Of a DNA stretch of 64,000 nt, positions 31,359 through 40,061 are shown piece by piece (the first letter of the stretch is position 1; each line of letters begins with the position of its first letter). The notes under the pieces were generated by a model. It had not been told where the DNA came from. It saw nothing but the letters and a program-made list of their open reading frames with translations, and made no database searches. The DNA lies in NCBI GenBank assembly GCA_021775595.1, contig JAJFHN010000004.1, forward strand, positions 28,661 to 92,660, in the 5' to 3' direction. A program made the position numbers and the translations under genes. Source of the DNA: Hyphomicrobiales bacterium. GTDB lineage: Bacteria > Pseudomonadota > Alphaproteobacteria > Rhizobiales > Methyloligellaceae.

Positions 31359-31387
31359 CCGCTCTAGTCAGTTGCCTATGCGGCTAG
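31355..31387. terminator. Inverted repeat spanning two convergent stop codons
   Basis: CTAGCCGC (31355-31362) and GCGGCTAG (31380-31387) form a perfect 8-bp stem with a 17-base loop. The arms contain the TAG stops of the plus-strand methyltransferase and of the minus-strand folD. It may work as a bidirectional terminator, but neither side has a T-tract. Confidence 0.4.
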
Positions 31388-32271
31388 ATCTCTGGCGTCT
31401 CGACCCCGTTGATGGCACACGCCGCATCAAGCGTGTTGGCGAGCAGGCAGGCGATGGTCATTGGCCCGACGCCGCCAGGCACCGGCGTGATCGCGCCCGC
31501 AATGCCTTGGGCTGAGGCAAAATCAACATCGCCAACGAGCTTCGTCTTGCCCTCGGCCGTATCGATCCGGTTGATACCGACATCGATGACCGTGGCGCCC
31601 GGCTTGATCCAATCGCCGGTAACGAGCTGTGGCCGCCCGACGGCGGCAAACAGAAGATCGGCGCGGCGGGCCACACCCGGCAGGTCGCGGGTCTTGGAGT
31701 GCGCCACCGTGACGGTGGCGTTCTCGCGCAGCAGCAATTGCGCCAGCGGCTTGCCGACGATGTTCGAGCGCCCGATCACCACCGCCTCGAGACCGGTCAA
31801 ATCACCGCGCACGTGCTTGGCCAGAATGATGCAGCCGCGCGGCGTACAGGGGCTGAGCGCGTCTTCGCCCGCCGCCAGCCTGCCCACATTCATCGGATGA
31901 AAGCCGTCGACGTCCTTGGCCGGATCGATGGCGTTGAGAACGCGCGCGGTATCGATCTGGCCTGGCAGCGGCAGCTGCACCAATATCCCGTGCACGCCCG
32001 CATCGGCATTGAGCTTCTCGATCAGCCCCAACAATGTGGCTTCGCTTGTCTCGGCGTCGAGCCGGTGGTCAAAGGATGCCATGCCCGCTTCGAGCGTCTG
32101 CTTGGCTTTGTTTCTGACATAGACTTGGCTCGCCGCGTCCTCGCCGAGCAAGACCACCGCGAGCCCTGGCACCAGGCCATGATCGGCCTTGAGCTTGGCG
32201 ACGCGGACTGCGACCTCAGCCCGCAACTGCGCCGCGATCGCCTTGCCGTCGATGAGAGTGCTCTCGCCCAT
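31384..32271 (-). CDS. folD: Methylenetetrahydrofolate dehydrogenase / methenyltetrahydrofolate cyclohydrolase
   Basis: Bifunctional one-carbon enzyme interconverting 5,10-methylene- and 10-formyl-tetrahydrofolate. The 295-residue protein has the N-terminal substrate region ([15 protein letters not shown]), [20 protein letters not shown], the NADP-binding fold [20 protein letters not shown] and the C-terminal signature [19 protein letters not shown]. Normal length. It is the last gene of yggT-DUF167-folD (10-base gap to DUF167). Confidence 0.96.
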   Translation of the reverse strand: MGESTLIDGKAIAAQLRAEVAVRVAKLKADHGLVPGLAVVLLGEDAASQVYVRNKAKQTLEAGMASFDHRLDAETSEATLLGLIEKLNADAGVHGILVQLPLPGQIDTARVLNAIDPAKDVDGFHPMNVGRLAAGEDALSPCTPRGCIILAKHVRGDLTGLEAVVIGRSNIVGKPLAQLLLRENATVTVAHSKTRDLPGVARRADLLFAAVGRPQLVTGDWIKPGATVIDVGINRIDTAEGKTKLVGDVDFASAQGIAGAITPVPGGVGPMTIACLLANTLDAACAINGVETPEI

Positions 32272-32281
32272 GGCAATCCCC

Positions 32282-32611
32282 CTAGCCCGCCTTGGCCAGC
32301 AGCGCCTTAAGGCGCGCAGCCAGCTCCTGCGAATCGCCCGTGATATGAAGCATTTTCCGCCGGTTTGTCACGCCGCGCTCCACCCGAACGTTACTCTTGG
32401 GCGCGCCCAACCAATCGGCAATCATCACCGTCAGCGCCGCGTTGGCCTTGCCCTTATCGGGCGCGGCGCGGACCCTCGCGTTCAACACGGCCTCGCCGTC
32501 GATGCACGCGACGGATCCGATTTCGCTCCGCGAGGACTTGGGGCTCAAACGCACCGCCAACCGCACGCCATCGGGTGCCTTATTGAATGGTAATTGCTCC
32601 GTCTGGACCAC
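32282..32611 (-). CDS. DUF167 (YggU) family protein
   Basis: A 109-residue protein of the YggU/DUF167 family: [18 protein letters not shown], then [20 protein letters not shown] and the C-terminal [16 protein letters not shown] are typical. Function unknown in the family. It begins at a GTG at 32611, overlapping the end of the YggT gene by 32 bases; the yggT-yggU pairing is widespread. Confidence 0.85.
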   Translation of the reverse strand: MVQTEQLPFNKAPDGVRLAVRLSPKSSRSEIGSVACIDGEAVLNARVRAAPDKGKANAALTVMIADWLGAPKSNVRVERGVTNRRKMLHITGDSQELAARLKALLAKAG

Positions 32612-32921
32612 CGATCTGCTGATAGGTCGGCATGAGCATGGGTGCGATAAAACCGATCAGAACCACGTCGCGCAAGAAGAACAACGCGAAAATCAACACG
32701 ATCGGCGAAATGTCGATGCCACCCAGATCGGGCATGAACCGCCGGATCGGACCCAGCGCCGGTTCCGTCAGCCGATAGATCGCGTCGGCGACCATATAGA
32801 CGAATTTGTTATGGGTGTTCACCACATTGAAGGCGACCAGCCAACTGAGAACGGCGCCGATGATGATCAGCCAAATATAGGCGTTTATCACCATGACGAT
32901 GAAGCCGATGAGCGCGAGCAT
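32580..32921 (-). CDS. YggT family integral membrane protein
   Basis: A 113-residue protein with two hydrophobic regions: MLALIGFIVMVINAYIWLII and, after the conserved stretch FVYMVADAIYRLTEPALGPI, a second membrane segment (IVLIFALFFLRDVVLIGFI). This matches the YggT family, linked to osmotic/ion stress in some bacteria. The ATG at 32921 has a good upstream GGAGAGGG, so a TTG six codons earlier is not used. Confidence 0.88.
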   Translation of the reverse strand: MLALIGFIVMVINAYIWLIIIGAVLSWLVAFNVVNTHNKFVYMVADAIYRLTEPALGPIRRFMPDLGGIDISPIVLIFALFFLRDVVLIGFIAPMLMPTYQQIGGPDGAITIQ

Positions 32922-33092
32922 AGGTGTGTCCCTCTCCAAGGATCAGGCCATGATGTAGCCGTCCACGCGTCCAACCGCAAGCACTGAAGGCAGATCAGCA
33001 TGACCAGCAAATGCCCAATAGCGGTGCGCACGCCAGCTTGCTTGACAGCGCTGGGAGCCGACCCCTAAATGGCCGCGTCAGATGTGACCCGT

Positions 33093-33168
33093 GGGGCCGT
33101 AGCTCAGTTGGGAGAGCGCTACGTTCGCAACGTAGAGGTCAGGGGTTCGATTCCCCTCGGCTCCACCA
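33093..33168 (+). tRNA. tRNA-Ala (anticodon CGC)
   Basis: A 76-base cloverleaf. The acceptor stem GGGGCCG pairs with CGGCTCC, including the G3-U70 wobble that is the alanine identity element; the D stem is GCTC/GAGC; the anticodon stem CTACG/CGTAG encloses the loop TTCGCAA (anticodon CGC, reading GCG); the T arm is AGGGG-TTCGATT-CCCCT. The 3' CCA is encoded. It stands alone between the housekeeping block and the accessory region. Confidence 0.96.
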
Positions 33169-33227
33169 TTCCACCCACTTGTAAAACGCCCGATGGCGGC
33201 GCGTAACAGGCCGACAGCCATTGACGT

Positions 33228-33818
33228 TCACTCGCTCGGCCGGCTCTCCATCATGGCCGGGCGCTGTGAGAAATCGGCCAACCATGCAGCAAGTTCGGGG
33301 CAATCCGGCCGCCAAGTGTTGCTGAAGCGGTAGTCGGTGTATTCCAGCGCGCAAGCGCTGGCGATCTGGTCCATGCGCAGGGGACCCGCGGTGATGGCGC
33401 CCGCCAGGCCTTCCATGTGTTTGAGGCTGCGCATAATCCGTATTTCCAGTTTTTCGATGACGTCCTGCCGGGGCTCGTCTTTCTTGCGAATGATCTCCAT
33501 GCGCCGCTGCAAGCCCGCCTCCATGACGCCGATCGCCAAGGCCACACGGGTCTCATGCGCCCAATCGCCGCTCGGGAAGATCGTCGGGTTCGCCGAAATG
33601 GCGTCGAAATAGGCGCAGATCGTGCGGCTGTCATAGATTGCTTGCTCGCCATCGACGATCAGCGTCGGGATCAGGCGCAACGGGTTCCACTTATCGAGAA
33701 AGTCGGCCGAATAGACGTCGATAACCCTCTCATCGACATCGATGCCGAGCTCCAGTGCAACGACCTTGCTGGTGCGGCCGAACGGCGAGGTCGGCCCGTT
33801 CATCAGCTCAAGACCCAT
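33228..33818 (-). CDS. Glutathione S-transferase family protein
   Basis: A 196-residue two-domain GST-like protein. The N-terminal thioredoxin-like part has the active-site-type Ser in NGPTSPFGRTSKVVALELG, the cis-Pro region NPLRLIPTLIVDG and the glutathione-contact motif IYDSRTICAYFD; the C-terminal half is helical. Substrate unknown. It is the last gene, 21 bases after the decarboxylase-like gene, of a minus-strand run headed by pxpA. Confidence 0.82.
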   Translation of the reverse strand: MGLELMNGPTSPFGRTSKVVALELGIDVDERVIDVYSADFLDKWNPLRLIPTLIVDGEQAIYDSRTICAYFDAISANPTIFPSGDWAHETRVALAIGVMEAGLQRRMEIIRKKDEPRQDVIEKLEIRIMRSLKHMEGLAGAITAGPLRMDQIASACALEYTDYRFSNTWRPDCPELAAWLADFSQRPAMMESRPSE

Positions 33819-33839
33819 GCGATCGCTCCTGCGTGCCGC

Positions 33840-34547
33840 CTAAAACGGCGCTTCGCCGAATTTTTGCTGGCCGCCCGGGTAGCAGAAAGCCAAATCGGGG
33901 AAGAACACCGCAAACGTGACATTGAGCGGCTGCTTGGGCCGCAAGTCGTAGAACGGCGAAGCTGGATCGAGAAACTCGATCGATTTGACTTCGATGTCCT
34001 CCTTGACGCCTCCGACAAACGGATAGCGCCCCAATTCGAGCGACCCATCGCGGCGCGTGAGATAAAGCAGCTGGCCCGGCACCGGCGGCGAGACGCGCGG
34101 GCTGTAGCTGGCGTGGGTGCGGATCACAGGCTTGTCATCGAGATAGGTCGTCGCCACGACGTCCTTTTCCGAAATTTCTAGCTCGGTCCGCCCGCCGGCC
34201 ATGGTCGGAAGTCCGTGGGCCTTGGCATAGTCGGCCATGGTTTTGGAGCTGTTGTAGTAGTGAGTCCACCAACGGCAGGGCATGCCTTCATAAAGATCAT
34301 GGCCCGCCAGCTCCACGCCCATATAGGTCAGTGTGTAGGGGCCCCAGCTGCCCGGAAAGCCAGCATTGGAATGCAGGTCCTCGCGCGGCACCCAATATTG
34401 GTTGAGGAACGCCGTGCCGGGATTTGCCGGTTCGAAGCCTTCGGGCGCAAGCGATTTGAGCGCCTCCTGGTCTTCCACTTCGAAGCAAACATAGAGCACC
34501 TCGGCCCCGGTGATCAGTTGCGGCGAAAGCACCATCTCATTGCTCAT
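33840..34547 (-). CDS. Acetoacetate decarboxylase-like protein (tentative)
   Basis: A 235-residue soluble protein whose pattern of segments resembles the acetoacetate decarboxylase-like superfamily: PYTLTYMGVELAGHDLYEGM, then KPVIRTHASYSPRVSPPVPG and FLDPASPFYDLRPKQPLNVT. I could not place the catalytic lysine with certainty, so activity is not claimed. The ATG at 34547 has GAGGTGA just upstream; a GTG one codon earlier is possible. It lies between the biotinyl carrier and the GST gene, suggesting a role in the metabolite pathway of the pxp cluster. Confidence 0.5.
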   Translation of the reverse strand: MSNEMVLSPQLITGAEVLYVCFEVEDQEALKSLAPEGFEPANPGTAFLNQYWVPREDLHSNAGFPGSWGPYTLTYMGVELAGHDLYEGMPCRWWTHYYNSSKTMADYAKAHGLPTMAGGRTELEISEKDVVATTYLDDKPVIRTHASYSPRVSPPVPGQLLYLTRRDGSLELGRYPFVGGVKEDIEVKSIEFLDPASPFYDLRPKQPLNVTFAVFFPDLAFCYPGGQQKFGEAPF

Positions 34548-34620
34548 CACTCACCTCTTCGCTGCGGCGCCGCCATCCCGCGCCAATTGATCCATTGTCT
34601 CCGCTACGGATGTCCCATTG

Positions 34621-34839
34621 TCACTCAATCACGACCACCACCACATCGGCATCAAGACCCTCTTGGCCTTCTTCCACCTCGACCGTCTTGACGGTGCCAT
34701 CGCAAGGGGCCTCGTGCGGCACCTCCATCTTCATCACTTCCATAATGAAAAGCGTGTCGCCTGCCGCCACCTTGTCGCCGGCCTTGACCAAGACCTTCCA
34801 CATATTGCCCGCCGTCTGGGTGCGTACTTCCTCTGCCAC
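34621..34839 (-). CDS. Stand-alone biotinyl (biotin carboxyl carrier) domain protein
   Basis: A 72-residue protein that is just a biotinyl/lipoyl domain. The modified lysine is in IMEVMKMEVPHEAP (MKM motif), with the hairpin partner region CDGTVKTVEVEEGQ. It starts with a GTG at 34839 behind AGGGAGG. It would carry carboxybiotin between the biotin carboxylase and the PxpB/PxpC pair encoded in the same operon. Much shorter than an AccB with its N-terminal region, so probably not the housekeeping fatty-acid subunit. Confidence 0.88.
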   Translation of the reverse strand: MAEEVRTQTAGNMWKVLVKAGDKVAAGDTLFIMEVMKMEVPHEAPCDGTVKTVEVEEGQEGLDADVVVVVIE

Positions 34840-34850
34840 CGTGCCCTCCC

Positions 34851-35822
34851 TTAGGTGCTAATAGACTGCTCGCTGCAGATCTCGCGCAAGTCATGCGCCA
34901 AGGCCTGGGCCTCTTCGACGCTGACCGCCTTGAACCGATAAATCTCACCGGGTTTCGACTGTCCGAGCTTCCAAAACGCGCTGCGCGGCACGGTATAGGG
35001 ATTGATGAAGCCCCCCATGCTGGGTCCGTCATTGACCAGAATGATCGGTGTCTGCCCGGCAAGGTTTATGGCGCCGCAAGGATATCCCTGATCGATGATG
35101 TTGGATGGCTCGGAGCCGTGTTCGGGCGCCTTGTCGGTCGCTTTTTCCGCGAAACTCCAGTCGGGACCATCCAGCCGGAAGCCCGTGCGGTCGCTCTTCG
35201 AAGACAGTTTCCAATCGCTGCCAAGGAAGCGCTCGTGACCGGCGTCATCGATCCAATCGTCGTTGGGCCCTCTGACCACCTCGATTGACCACTGCTTGTC
35301 GGATGGAAATTCGGGTCTTGCATCGTCCCTGACCTTGCGGCCCGCGACACCCTCGCCCACGCTCACGGGCACAAGTTGACCGGGTTTGATTGCATGGCCC
35401 TCCATGCCGCCGACGCCCGCCTTGTGGAAGGTCGAACGCGATCCAAGCCAGGGCTCGGTCGCGATGCCGCCGGCGACCGCGATATAGGCCCGCGCGCCGG
35501 TCTTGGCGAAAGACATCTCCAATGTTTGTCCGGCTGCGACCGCCACGCTCTGCCACATCTGAATCGCTTCGCCATCGAGCTTGGCCTGCATGTCGGCGCC
35601 GGTCACCGCGATCATACCGGCGCGTTGAAATTTCAGTGTCGGACCAATGTACTGGCACTCCAGACCCGCCGCGCCGGGGTCATTGCCGACCAGCACATTG
35701 GCCAACCGGAACGACCAGCTGTCCATCGGTCCCGACGGCGGAAACCCTTGGTTCCAATAACCGAGCCGTCCCGGCCAATCCTGAACCGATGTTTCCAGGC
35801 CCTCTTTAATGACTTCGATCAT
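34851..35822 (-). CDS. pxpC: 5-oxoprolinase subunit C / biotin-dependent carboxyltransferase family (KipA-like)
   Basis: A 323-residue protein of the PxpC/KipA/allophanate hydrolase subunit 2 family. It opens IEVIKEGLETSVQDWPGRLG and contains GFPPSGPMDSWSFRLANVLV and the conserved QTPIILVNDGPSMGGFINPY. With PxpA and PxpB this family opens 5-oxoproline with ATP. In this operon it is joined by a biotin carboxylase and a biotinyl carrier, as in biotin-dependent urea carboxylase-type systems, so the substrate could be another lactam or amide. Confidence 0.85.
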   Translation of the reverse strand: MIEVIKEGLETSVQDWPGRLGYWNQGFPPSGPMDSWSFRLANVLVGNDPGAAGLECQYIGPTLKFQRAGMIAVTGADMQAKLDGEAIQMWQSVAVAAGQTLEMSFAKTGARAYIAVAGGIATEPWLGSRSTFHKAGVGGMEGHAIKPGQLVPVSVGEGVAGRKVRDDARPEFPSDKQWSIEVVRGPNDDWIDDAGHERFLGSDWKLSSKSDRTGFRLDGPDWSFAEKATDKAPEHGSEPSNIIDQGYPCGAINLAGQTPIILVNDGPSMGGFINPYTVPRSAFWKLGQSKPGEIYRFKAVSVEEAQALAHDLREICSEQSIST

Positions 35823-35831
35823 CGGACGACC

Positions 35832-36701
35832 TCAAAACCGCGCGCTGGTGTCGAGGCTCTCGACCCACGCCTTATAATTTCGCACCGAGAATTTTTGATA
35901 CTCGACGACGTTGTATTGATAGCTGCCGTCGGCCACCTGCGCCTCGACGAGCTCATAGACGTCGAGCTCGCAGGGCACGAACTTTACCCTGTCGCCAGGC
36001 TGAAACAGGCAGATCGAATTCTCAAATTGCGGGAACCGCTTTTGCGTATCCCAAATCGGAACCGGCGTGCGCCCGAACATCTGGTAACCACCCGGCGTTG
36101 CAACCGGATAGATGCAGGTCGACGCCCCGCCCATTCCAACCGTCCCCTGCGGCGTCCAAGTTCGCGGCGGATTGTATTTCGGCGCCGTCAACATACAGCG
36201 TGGATCAAGCGCCATCATGAAGGGCAGGCCCGGCCAAAATCCCAACGACGCGACCCAGTATTCGGTGCCCGAATGAACCCGCACGAACTGATCGACATCC
36301 GAAAGGCCGTTGAGTCGCGCCACGAATTCGGGATCGGGTTCCTTTTCCGCGATCTTCGCCCGGTAATCGTCGACCGCTTCCTTGGTCCAGGGGTCGCAAT
36401 AGACGGTGGGGAAATAGAACAGACGGCTATCGAGCTCAATGTCCTCCGACGGCCCCAGCGTGCCGATCAACGAGGCCATCTCCGATTGCAGATCCTTGAA
36501 TGAAATGTCCTCGGGCTCGTAATGGATCAGCGTCGAAGCAAAGCATGGCGCGGTCTCAATCACGCCCTTGACGTCATTGTCGGCGACCGCCTGGGCCAAG
36601 CTCTGGCCCATGAAGTTCAATTCGAGATTCATCTCGTTGCCGAACTCGACAAGCATGTAGCGATCACCGCCGGGCAGAAACTTGGGTTGGTCGTAGATCA
36701 T
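35832..36701 (-). CDS. pxpB: 5-oxoprolinase subunit B (KipI/allophanate hydrolase subunit 1-like)
   Basis: A 289-residue protein of the PxpB/KipI family: LVEFGNEMNLELNFMGQSLA at the N-terminus, and the later MALDPRCMLTAPKYNPPRTW and GMGGASTCIYPVATPGGYQM are the recognisable cyclophilin-like core segments. It is longer than the usual PxpB (about 220-240 residues), with extra sequence between strands. It forms the partner of PxpC, encoded 9 bases downstream. Confidence 0.82.
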   Translation of the reverse strand: MIYDQPKFLPGGDRYMLVEFGNEMNLELNFMGQSLAQAVADNDVKGVIETAPCFASTLIHYEPEDISFKDLQSEMASLIGTLGPSEDIELDSRLFYFPTVYCDPWTKEAVDDYRAKIAEKEPDPEFVARLNGLSDVDQFVRVHSGTEYWVASLGFWPGLPFMMALDPRCMLTAPKYNPPRTWTPQGTVGMGGASTCIYPVATPGGYQMFGRTPVPIWDTQKRFPQFENSICLFQPGDRVKFVPCELDVYELVEAQVADGSYQYNVVEYQKFSVRNYKAWVESLDTSARF

Positions 36702-36726
36702 CGCATGGCCACTTCGTATTCTCCGG

Positions 36727-38097
36727 CTAGGCGCCTATGAGGTCGGATTGATATTCGTCGACAAAGCCCGTGTGCGTTCTGCCAGCACCGAACGCCTCGT
36801 GGTTCAGGGTCGCCAGTAAAAACGCCAGATTGCTCATCGGCCCCTCCAGCTTTGTTTGCTCCAGAGCGGCAATGGATTTGCGGATCGCGTCGTCGCGATC
36901 GCTCCCATGGCAAATCACTTTCGCGATCATCGGGTCGTAATGGATCGTGATTTCATCGCCCGTGCGAACGCCGGCATCGATGCGGACGCCGTTGCGCGCT
37001 TCGGGAAAGGTCAATGTGTCGAGCCTGCCTGGTGAGGGCAAAAACATCTTGGCCGGATTTTCGGCATAAAGCCGGCATTCGATGGCGTGACCCGATGGCG
37101 TGATGGCGTCCTGCGTGAGGCGCTTCAAACCATCGCCGCCGGCCAGTGCCAATTGCAGCGCCACCAGGTCATGGCCCGTCAGCATCTCGGTCACCGGGTG
37201 TTCGACCTGAATGCGCGTGTTCATTTCGAGAAAAAAGAAATCCTGTGTCTGTGTATCGAGAACGAATTCCACGGTGCCAGCGCCGCGGTATTTTTGCTGG
37301 GTTGCCAGCCGAACGGCCGCCGCCGTCATCGCCGCACGCGTCGATTGCGCCAGACCGGGCGCTGGACTTTCCTCAATGATCTTCTGGAAACGCCGCTGAA
37401 TAGAGCAGTCCCGCTCATTCAGGTGCACTGCCCGCCCGTCGCCCATACCAAATATCTGGATTTCGATGTGGCGCGCCTTGGCCACAAACCGCTCTAAATA
37501 AATCGTGCCGTCACCGAAGCTGCGCGACGCCATGGCTTGTGTGGCCTCGGCCACTTTGGCAAGTTCGCCCGCCTGGTTGACCCGCCGCATGCCGATGCCG
37601 CCGCCGCCCGCCGCCGCTTTGACCAAAAGCGGATAGCCAATCGCCTCAGCCGCCTGTTCGAGACCAGCCAATGCGCCCTCCGCGAACCGCGCGCTTCCAG
37701 GCAACACCGGGACGCCTGCCTCGCGTGCGATTTGCCGCGCGCGCTCCTTGTCGCCCATGTCCTCGATCGTCTCAGGCCGCGGTCCGACCCAAATCAAGCC
37801 CTCCGCCTCCACACGGCGCGCAAAATCAGCATTCTCGGCCAAAAATCCATAACCCGGATGCACCGCTTCGGCGCCGCTCTCGCGCGCCGCGTCGATGATG
37901 ACATCCACATTGAGATAACTCTCGGTAGGTTTGGCCGCGCCGATGGCATGTGCCTCGTCGGCAAGCGCGACATGCAAGGCGTTCTCATCGGCTTGCGAAA
38001 AGACGCCGACCGCCACCAGTCCCAGGTCATGGCAGGCCCGTATCACCCGGCAGGCGATCTCTCCTCTGTTGGCGATCAAAACTTTACGCATCGCCAT
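36727..38097 (-). CDS. Biotin carboxylase (AccC-like)
   Basis: A 456-residue ATP-grasp biotin carboxylase that carboxylates biotin with bicarbonate and ATP. Motifs: KVLIANRGEIACRVIRAC, the Gly-rich ATP lid KAAAGGGGIGMR, the catalytic region FLEMNTRIQVEHPVTEMLTG and RDCSIQRRFQKIIEESPAPG. Because it sits inside the pxp cluster with its own carrier protein, it probably belongs to this catabolic system and not to fatty-acid synthesis. MAMRKV or MRKV could be the start; ATG at 38097 is given. Confidence 0.92.
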   Translation of the reverse strand: MAMRKVLIANRGEIACRVIRACHDLGLVAVGVFSQADENALHVALADEAHAIGAAKPTESYLNVDVIIDAARESGAEAVHPGYGFLAENADFARRVEAEGLIWVGPRPETIEDMGDKERARQIAREAGVPVLPGSARFAEGALAGLEQAAEAIGYPLLVKAAAGGGGIGMRRVNQAGELAKVAEATQAMASRSFGDGTIYLERFVAKARHIEIQIFGMGDGRAVHLNERDCSIQRRFQKIIEESPAPGLAQSTRAAMTAAAVRLATQQKYRGAGTVEFVLDTQTQDFFFLEMNTRIQVEHPVTEMLTGHDLVALQLALAGGDGLKRLTQDAITPSGHAIECRLYAENPAKMFLPSPGRLDTLTFPEARNGVRIDAGVRTGDEITIHYDPMIAKVICHGSDRDDAIRKSIAALEQTKLEGPMSNLAFLLATLNHEAFGAGRTHTGFVDEYQSDLIGA

Positions 38098-38110
38098 CGC
38101 CGCCTGTGGA

Positions 38111-38845
38111 TCACGCCGCTTCGGCCAAATAGGGTTTCACGGCTTGCCGCACGGCTTGGGCGATTTCGACGGCATTTGGCGTATCGGAATGGACGCAAAT
38201 GCAATCGGCGCCGACATCGACATCGACTCCATTGACCGAACTGGTCTTGCCCTCTTCGACCGCGCGCAACGATCGCGCCGCCGCGTCATCCGGGTCGACC
38301 GCTTCGTGCTCGCGCGGAATAATCAGCGAGCCATCGTCGCGATAAGGCAGGTCGGCGTAATACTCGGCAATCAGCTTGTGGCCGCGCGCGCCATAAACTT
38401 CCTGATGCAGCGTGTTGGCCATGCCAAACAGCGGCACCTGATACACATCGGCAGCGTCGCATACCGCATGCGCGACATGCTCGATGCGCGCCGCCATGCC
38501 ATAGAGCGATCCGTGCGGCTTGATGTGGTTCAGCGTCATGCCCTCGGCGTCGAGGAATCCTTTGATGGCGCCGATTTGATAAATGATGATGTTGGCCAGC
38601 TCGTCGCGCTCGATCTTCATTTCCCGCCGGCCGAAACCCTGCAGGTCGGGCAGCGATGGATGGGCACCGACGCGGACGTTGGACCGTTTGGCGAGTTGCA
38701 CCGTATGGCGCATGTGATTGGGATCGGAAGCGTGAAAGCCGCAGGCGACGTTGGCGATCGAAATCAGCGGCATCATGCCTTCGTCATCGCCCAGCTTATA
38801 AAGGCCAAAGCTCTCGCCCATGTCGCAATTGATTTCGACTGGCAT
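38111..38845 (-). CDS. pxpA: 5-oxoprolinase subunit A (LamB/YcsF family)
   Basis: A 244-residue protein starting MPVEINCDMGESFGLYKLGD, the hallmark of LamB/YcsF proteins, with ISIANVACGFHASDPNHMRH and ITLNHIKPHGSLYG-type (MTLNHIKPHGSLYGMA) metal/active-site motifs. PxpA acts with PxpBC to cleave 5-oxoproline to glutamate. It is the first gene of the cluster; the ATG at 38845 is chosen because the long upstream in-frame extension is not family-like. Confidence 0.9.
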   Translation of the reverse strand: MPVEINCDMGESFGLYKLGDDEGMMPLISIANVACGFHASDPNHMRHTVQLAKRSNVRVGAHPSLPDLQGFGRREMKIERDELANIIIYQIGAIKGFLDAEGMTLNHIKPHGSLYGMAARIEHVAHAVCDAADVYQVPLFGMANTLHQEVYGARGHKLIAEYYADLPYRDDGSLIIPREHEAVDPDDAAARSLRAVEEGKTSSVNGVDVDVGADCICVHSDTPNAVEIAQAVRQAVKPYLAEAA

Positions 38846-39317
38846 GGCGTTCTCTCCCAAGATCCAGGCTTGTTGAGGCTGCCGCAACTTGCTTGCTTGC
38901 CCATCATCGATTGGGTTGGGGCATTGAGTCAATTCGCGGCAGACGAAGCGCAACGGGCCGATGGGGGCACACTGGACCCTCGCGCGTCGGACCGACGCGC
39001 TCATCATCGATAGGGATAGGGATTTTAGGAGGGTCGGCCGGATCGGGCGGAGGAAGGGTTCCGCAACACGTGTGTCCCTCCTCCGCTTGACCGGCACCGG
39101 CTAATACGCAACACACAATCACCGGTACGCCAACTCTTTAGCAAGGCGCTTGCCAAGTAGCGCAGACGAAGCAATTTTCAAGGGAGCGCGTGTCTTTTGG
39201 TTGTTTTCTGCTATTTTTTGGATGCCTTGGCGGATGTTTGGCCAACCAGGATGTCGTTCTCACTGGGCAGACTTGGCCCGATTGGGCAAGGATGACCTCT
39301 CTGGCGGCAAGTTCTGC
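38846..39317. other. Intergenic region of 472 bases upstream of pxpA
   Basis: Contains no convincing gene. The promoter of the pxpA operon should be here, but I cannot point to clear -35/-10 boxes. A minus-strand GTG-started frame (38904-39122) encodes a Cys/Pro-rich peptide with a short hydrophobic start and poor ribosome-binding signal; it is not called. The AT-richer part at about 39180-39240 lies just past the stop of the amidotransferase gene. Confidence 0.5.
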
Positions 39318-40061
39318 CTAGCGACCGGCTCCGCTCTCCTCGCCAGTCGCTATCCACGCCTTGAGAAAGTGGGCGAGCCAGTGATGCACACTGGCCGCGT
39401 ATCGCATGTGTCCGTTGAAATGTGCCTGACGTGGTCGCGCGCCAGGCAGCGCCAAGCGCTGGCTCGCCAACAGCGTCCATCGGTGCATCATGCTGTGGGT
39501 GATCTCGGGATGAAACTGCACACCGAAAACCCGTTCGCCGTAACTGAACGCCTGGTTCTGGAAGATATCGCCTTCCGCCAGACGCACCGCGCCTTGAGGC
39601 AGCGTGAAGCCTTCGCGGTGCCACTGATAGACATGGCTCGGCCAGTCCATCAGTTCTGCGCCAGCTTTGGTCGGGTGAAGGGGCTGGTATCCGTTCTCCA
39701 CCATGCCCTCTGCATGAAACCTCACATCTGCGCCTAGGCTGCGTGCGATCATCTGCGCGCCGAGACAGATACCCAGAACCGGCTTGTTCTCCTTAAGCGG
39801 CAATTCCAGCCAAGCAAGCTCGCGGCTGAGATAGTCCTCGGGCTCCATCGCGCTCATTGGTCCACCGAACACCGCCACGCCCGCATACTGCTCAAGCGTC
39901 TCTGGCAGCGAGTCGCCAAAGCGCGGCCGCCTAATGTCGAGCGCGTGCCCTTGCTCGACAAGCAATCGACCGGCATGGCCGCCAGTGCCCGACGATGTGT
40001 GCGAGATGAGCAGGACCGGGAGACGGTCTGACATCATCGCCTTCGCGCGGTCTTCATCCAT
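39318..40061 (-). CDS. Class I glutamine amidotransferase-like protein
   Basis: A 247-residue stand-alone GATase-1 domain. The nucleophile elbow is PVLGICLGAQMIARSLGA (Cys), and the His-x-Glu pair is in VFGVQFHPEITHSM; the oxyanion region is VAVFGGPMSAMEPEDYLS. It resembles GMP-synthase-like amidotransferases and gamma-glutamyl peptidases without a synthetase domain, so the acceptor or true reaction is unknown. Its start overlaps the end of the SDR gene by 8 bases; a second ATG is at 40037. Confidence 0.85.
   Translation of the reverse strand: MDEDRAKAMMSDRLPVLLISHTSSGTGGHAGRLLVEQGHALDIRRPRFGDSLPETLEQYAGVAVFGGPMSAMEPEDYLSRELAWLELPLKENKPVLGICLGAQMIARSLGADVRFHAEGMVENGYQPLHPTKAGAELMDWPSHVYQWHREGFTLPQGAVRLAEGDIFQNQAFSYGERVFGVQFHPEITHSMMHRWTLLASQRLALPGARPRQAHFNGHMRYAASVHHWLAHFLKAWIATGEESGAGR

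Noticed and set aside
38904..39122. Minus-strand frame encoding a 72-residue Cys/Pro-rich peptide upstream of pxpA
   Set aside because: GTG start, weak ribosome-binding site, only a very short hydrophobic start, and no recognised pattern; it lies where the pxpA promoter is expected.
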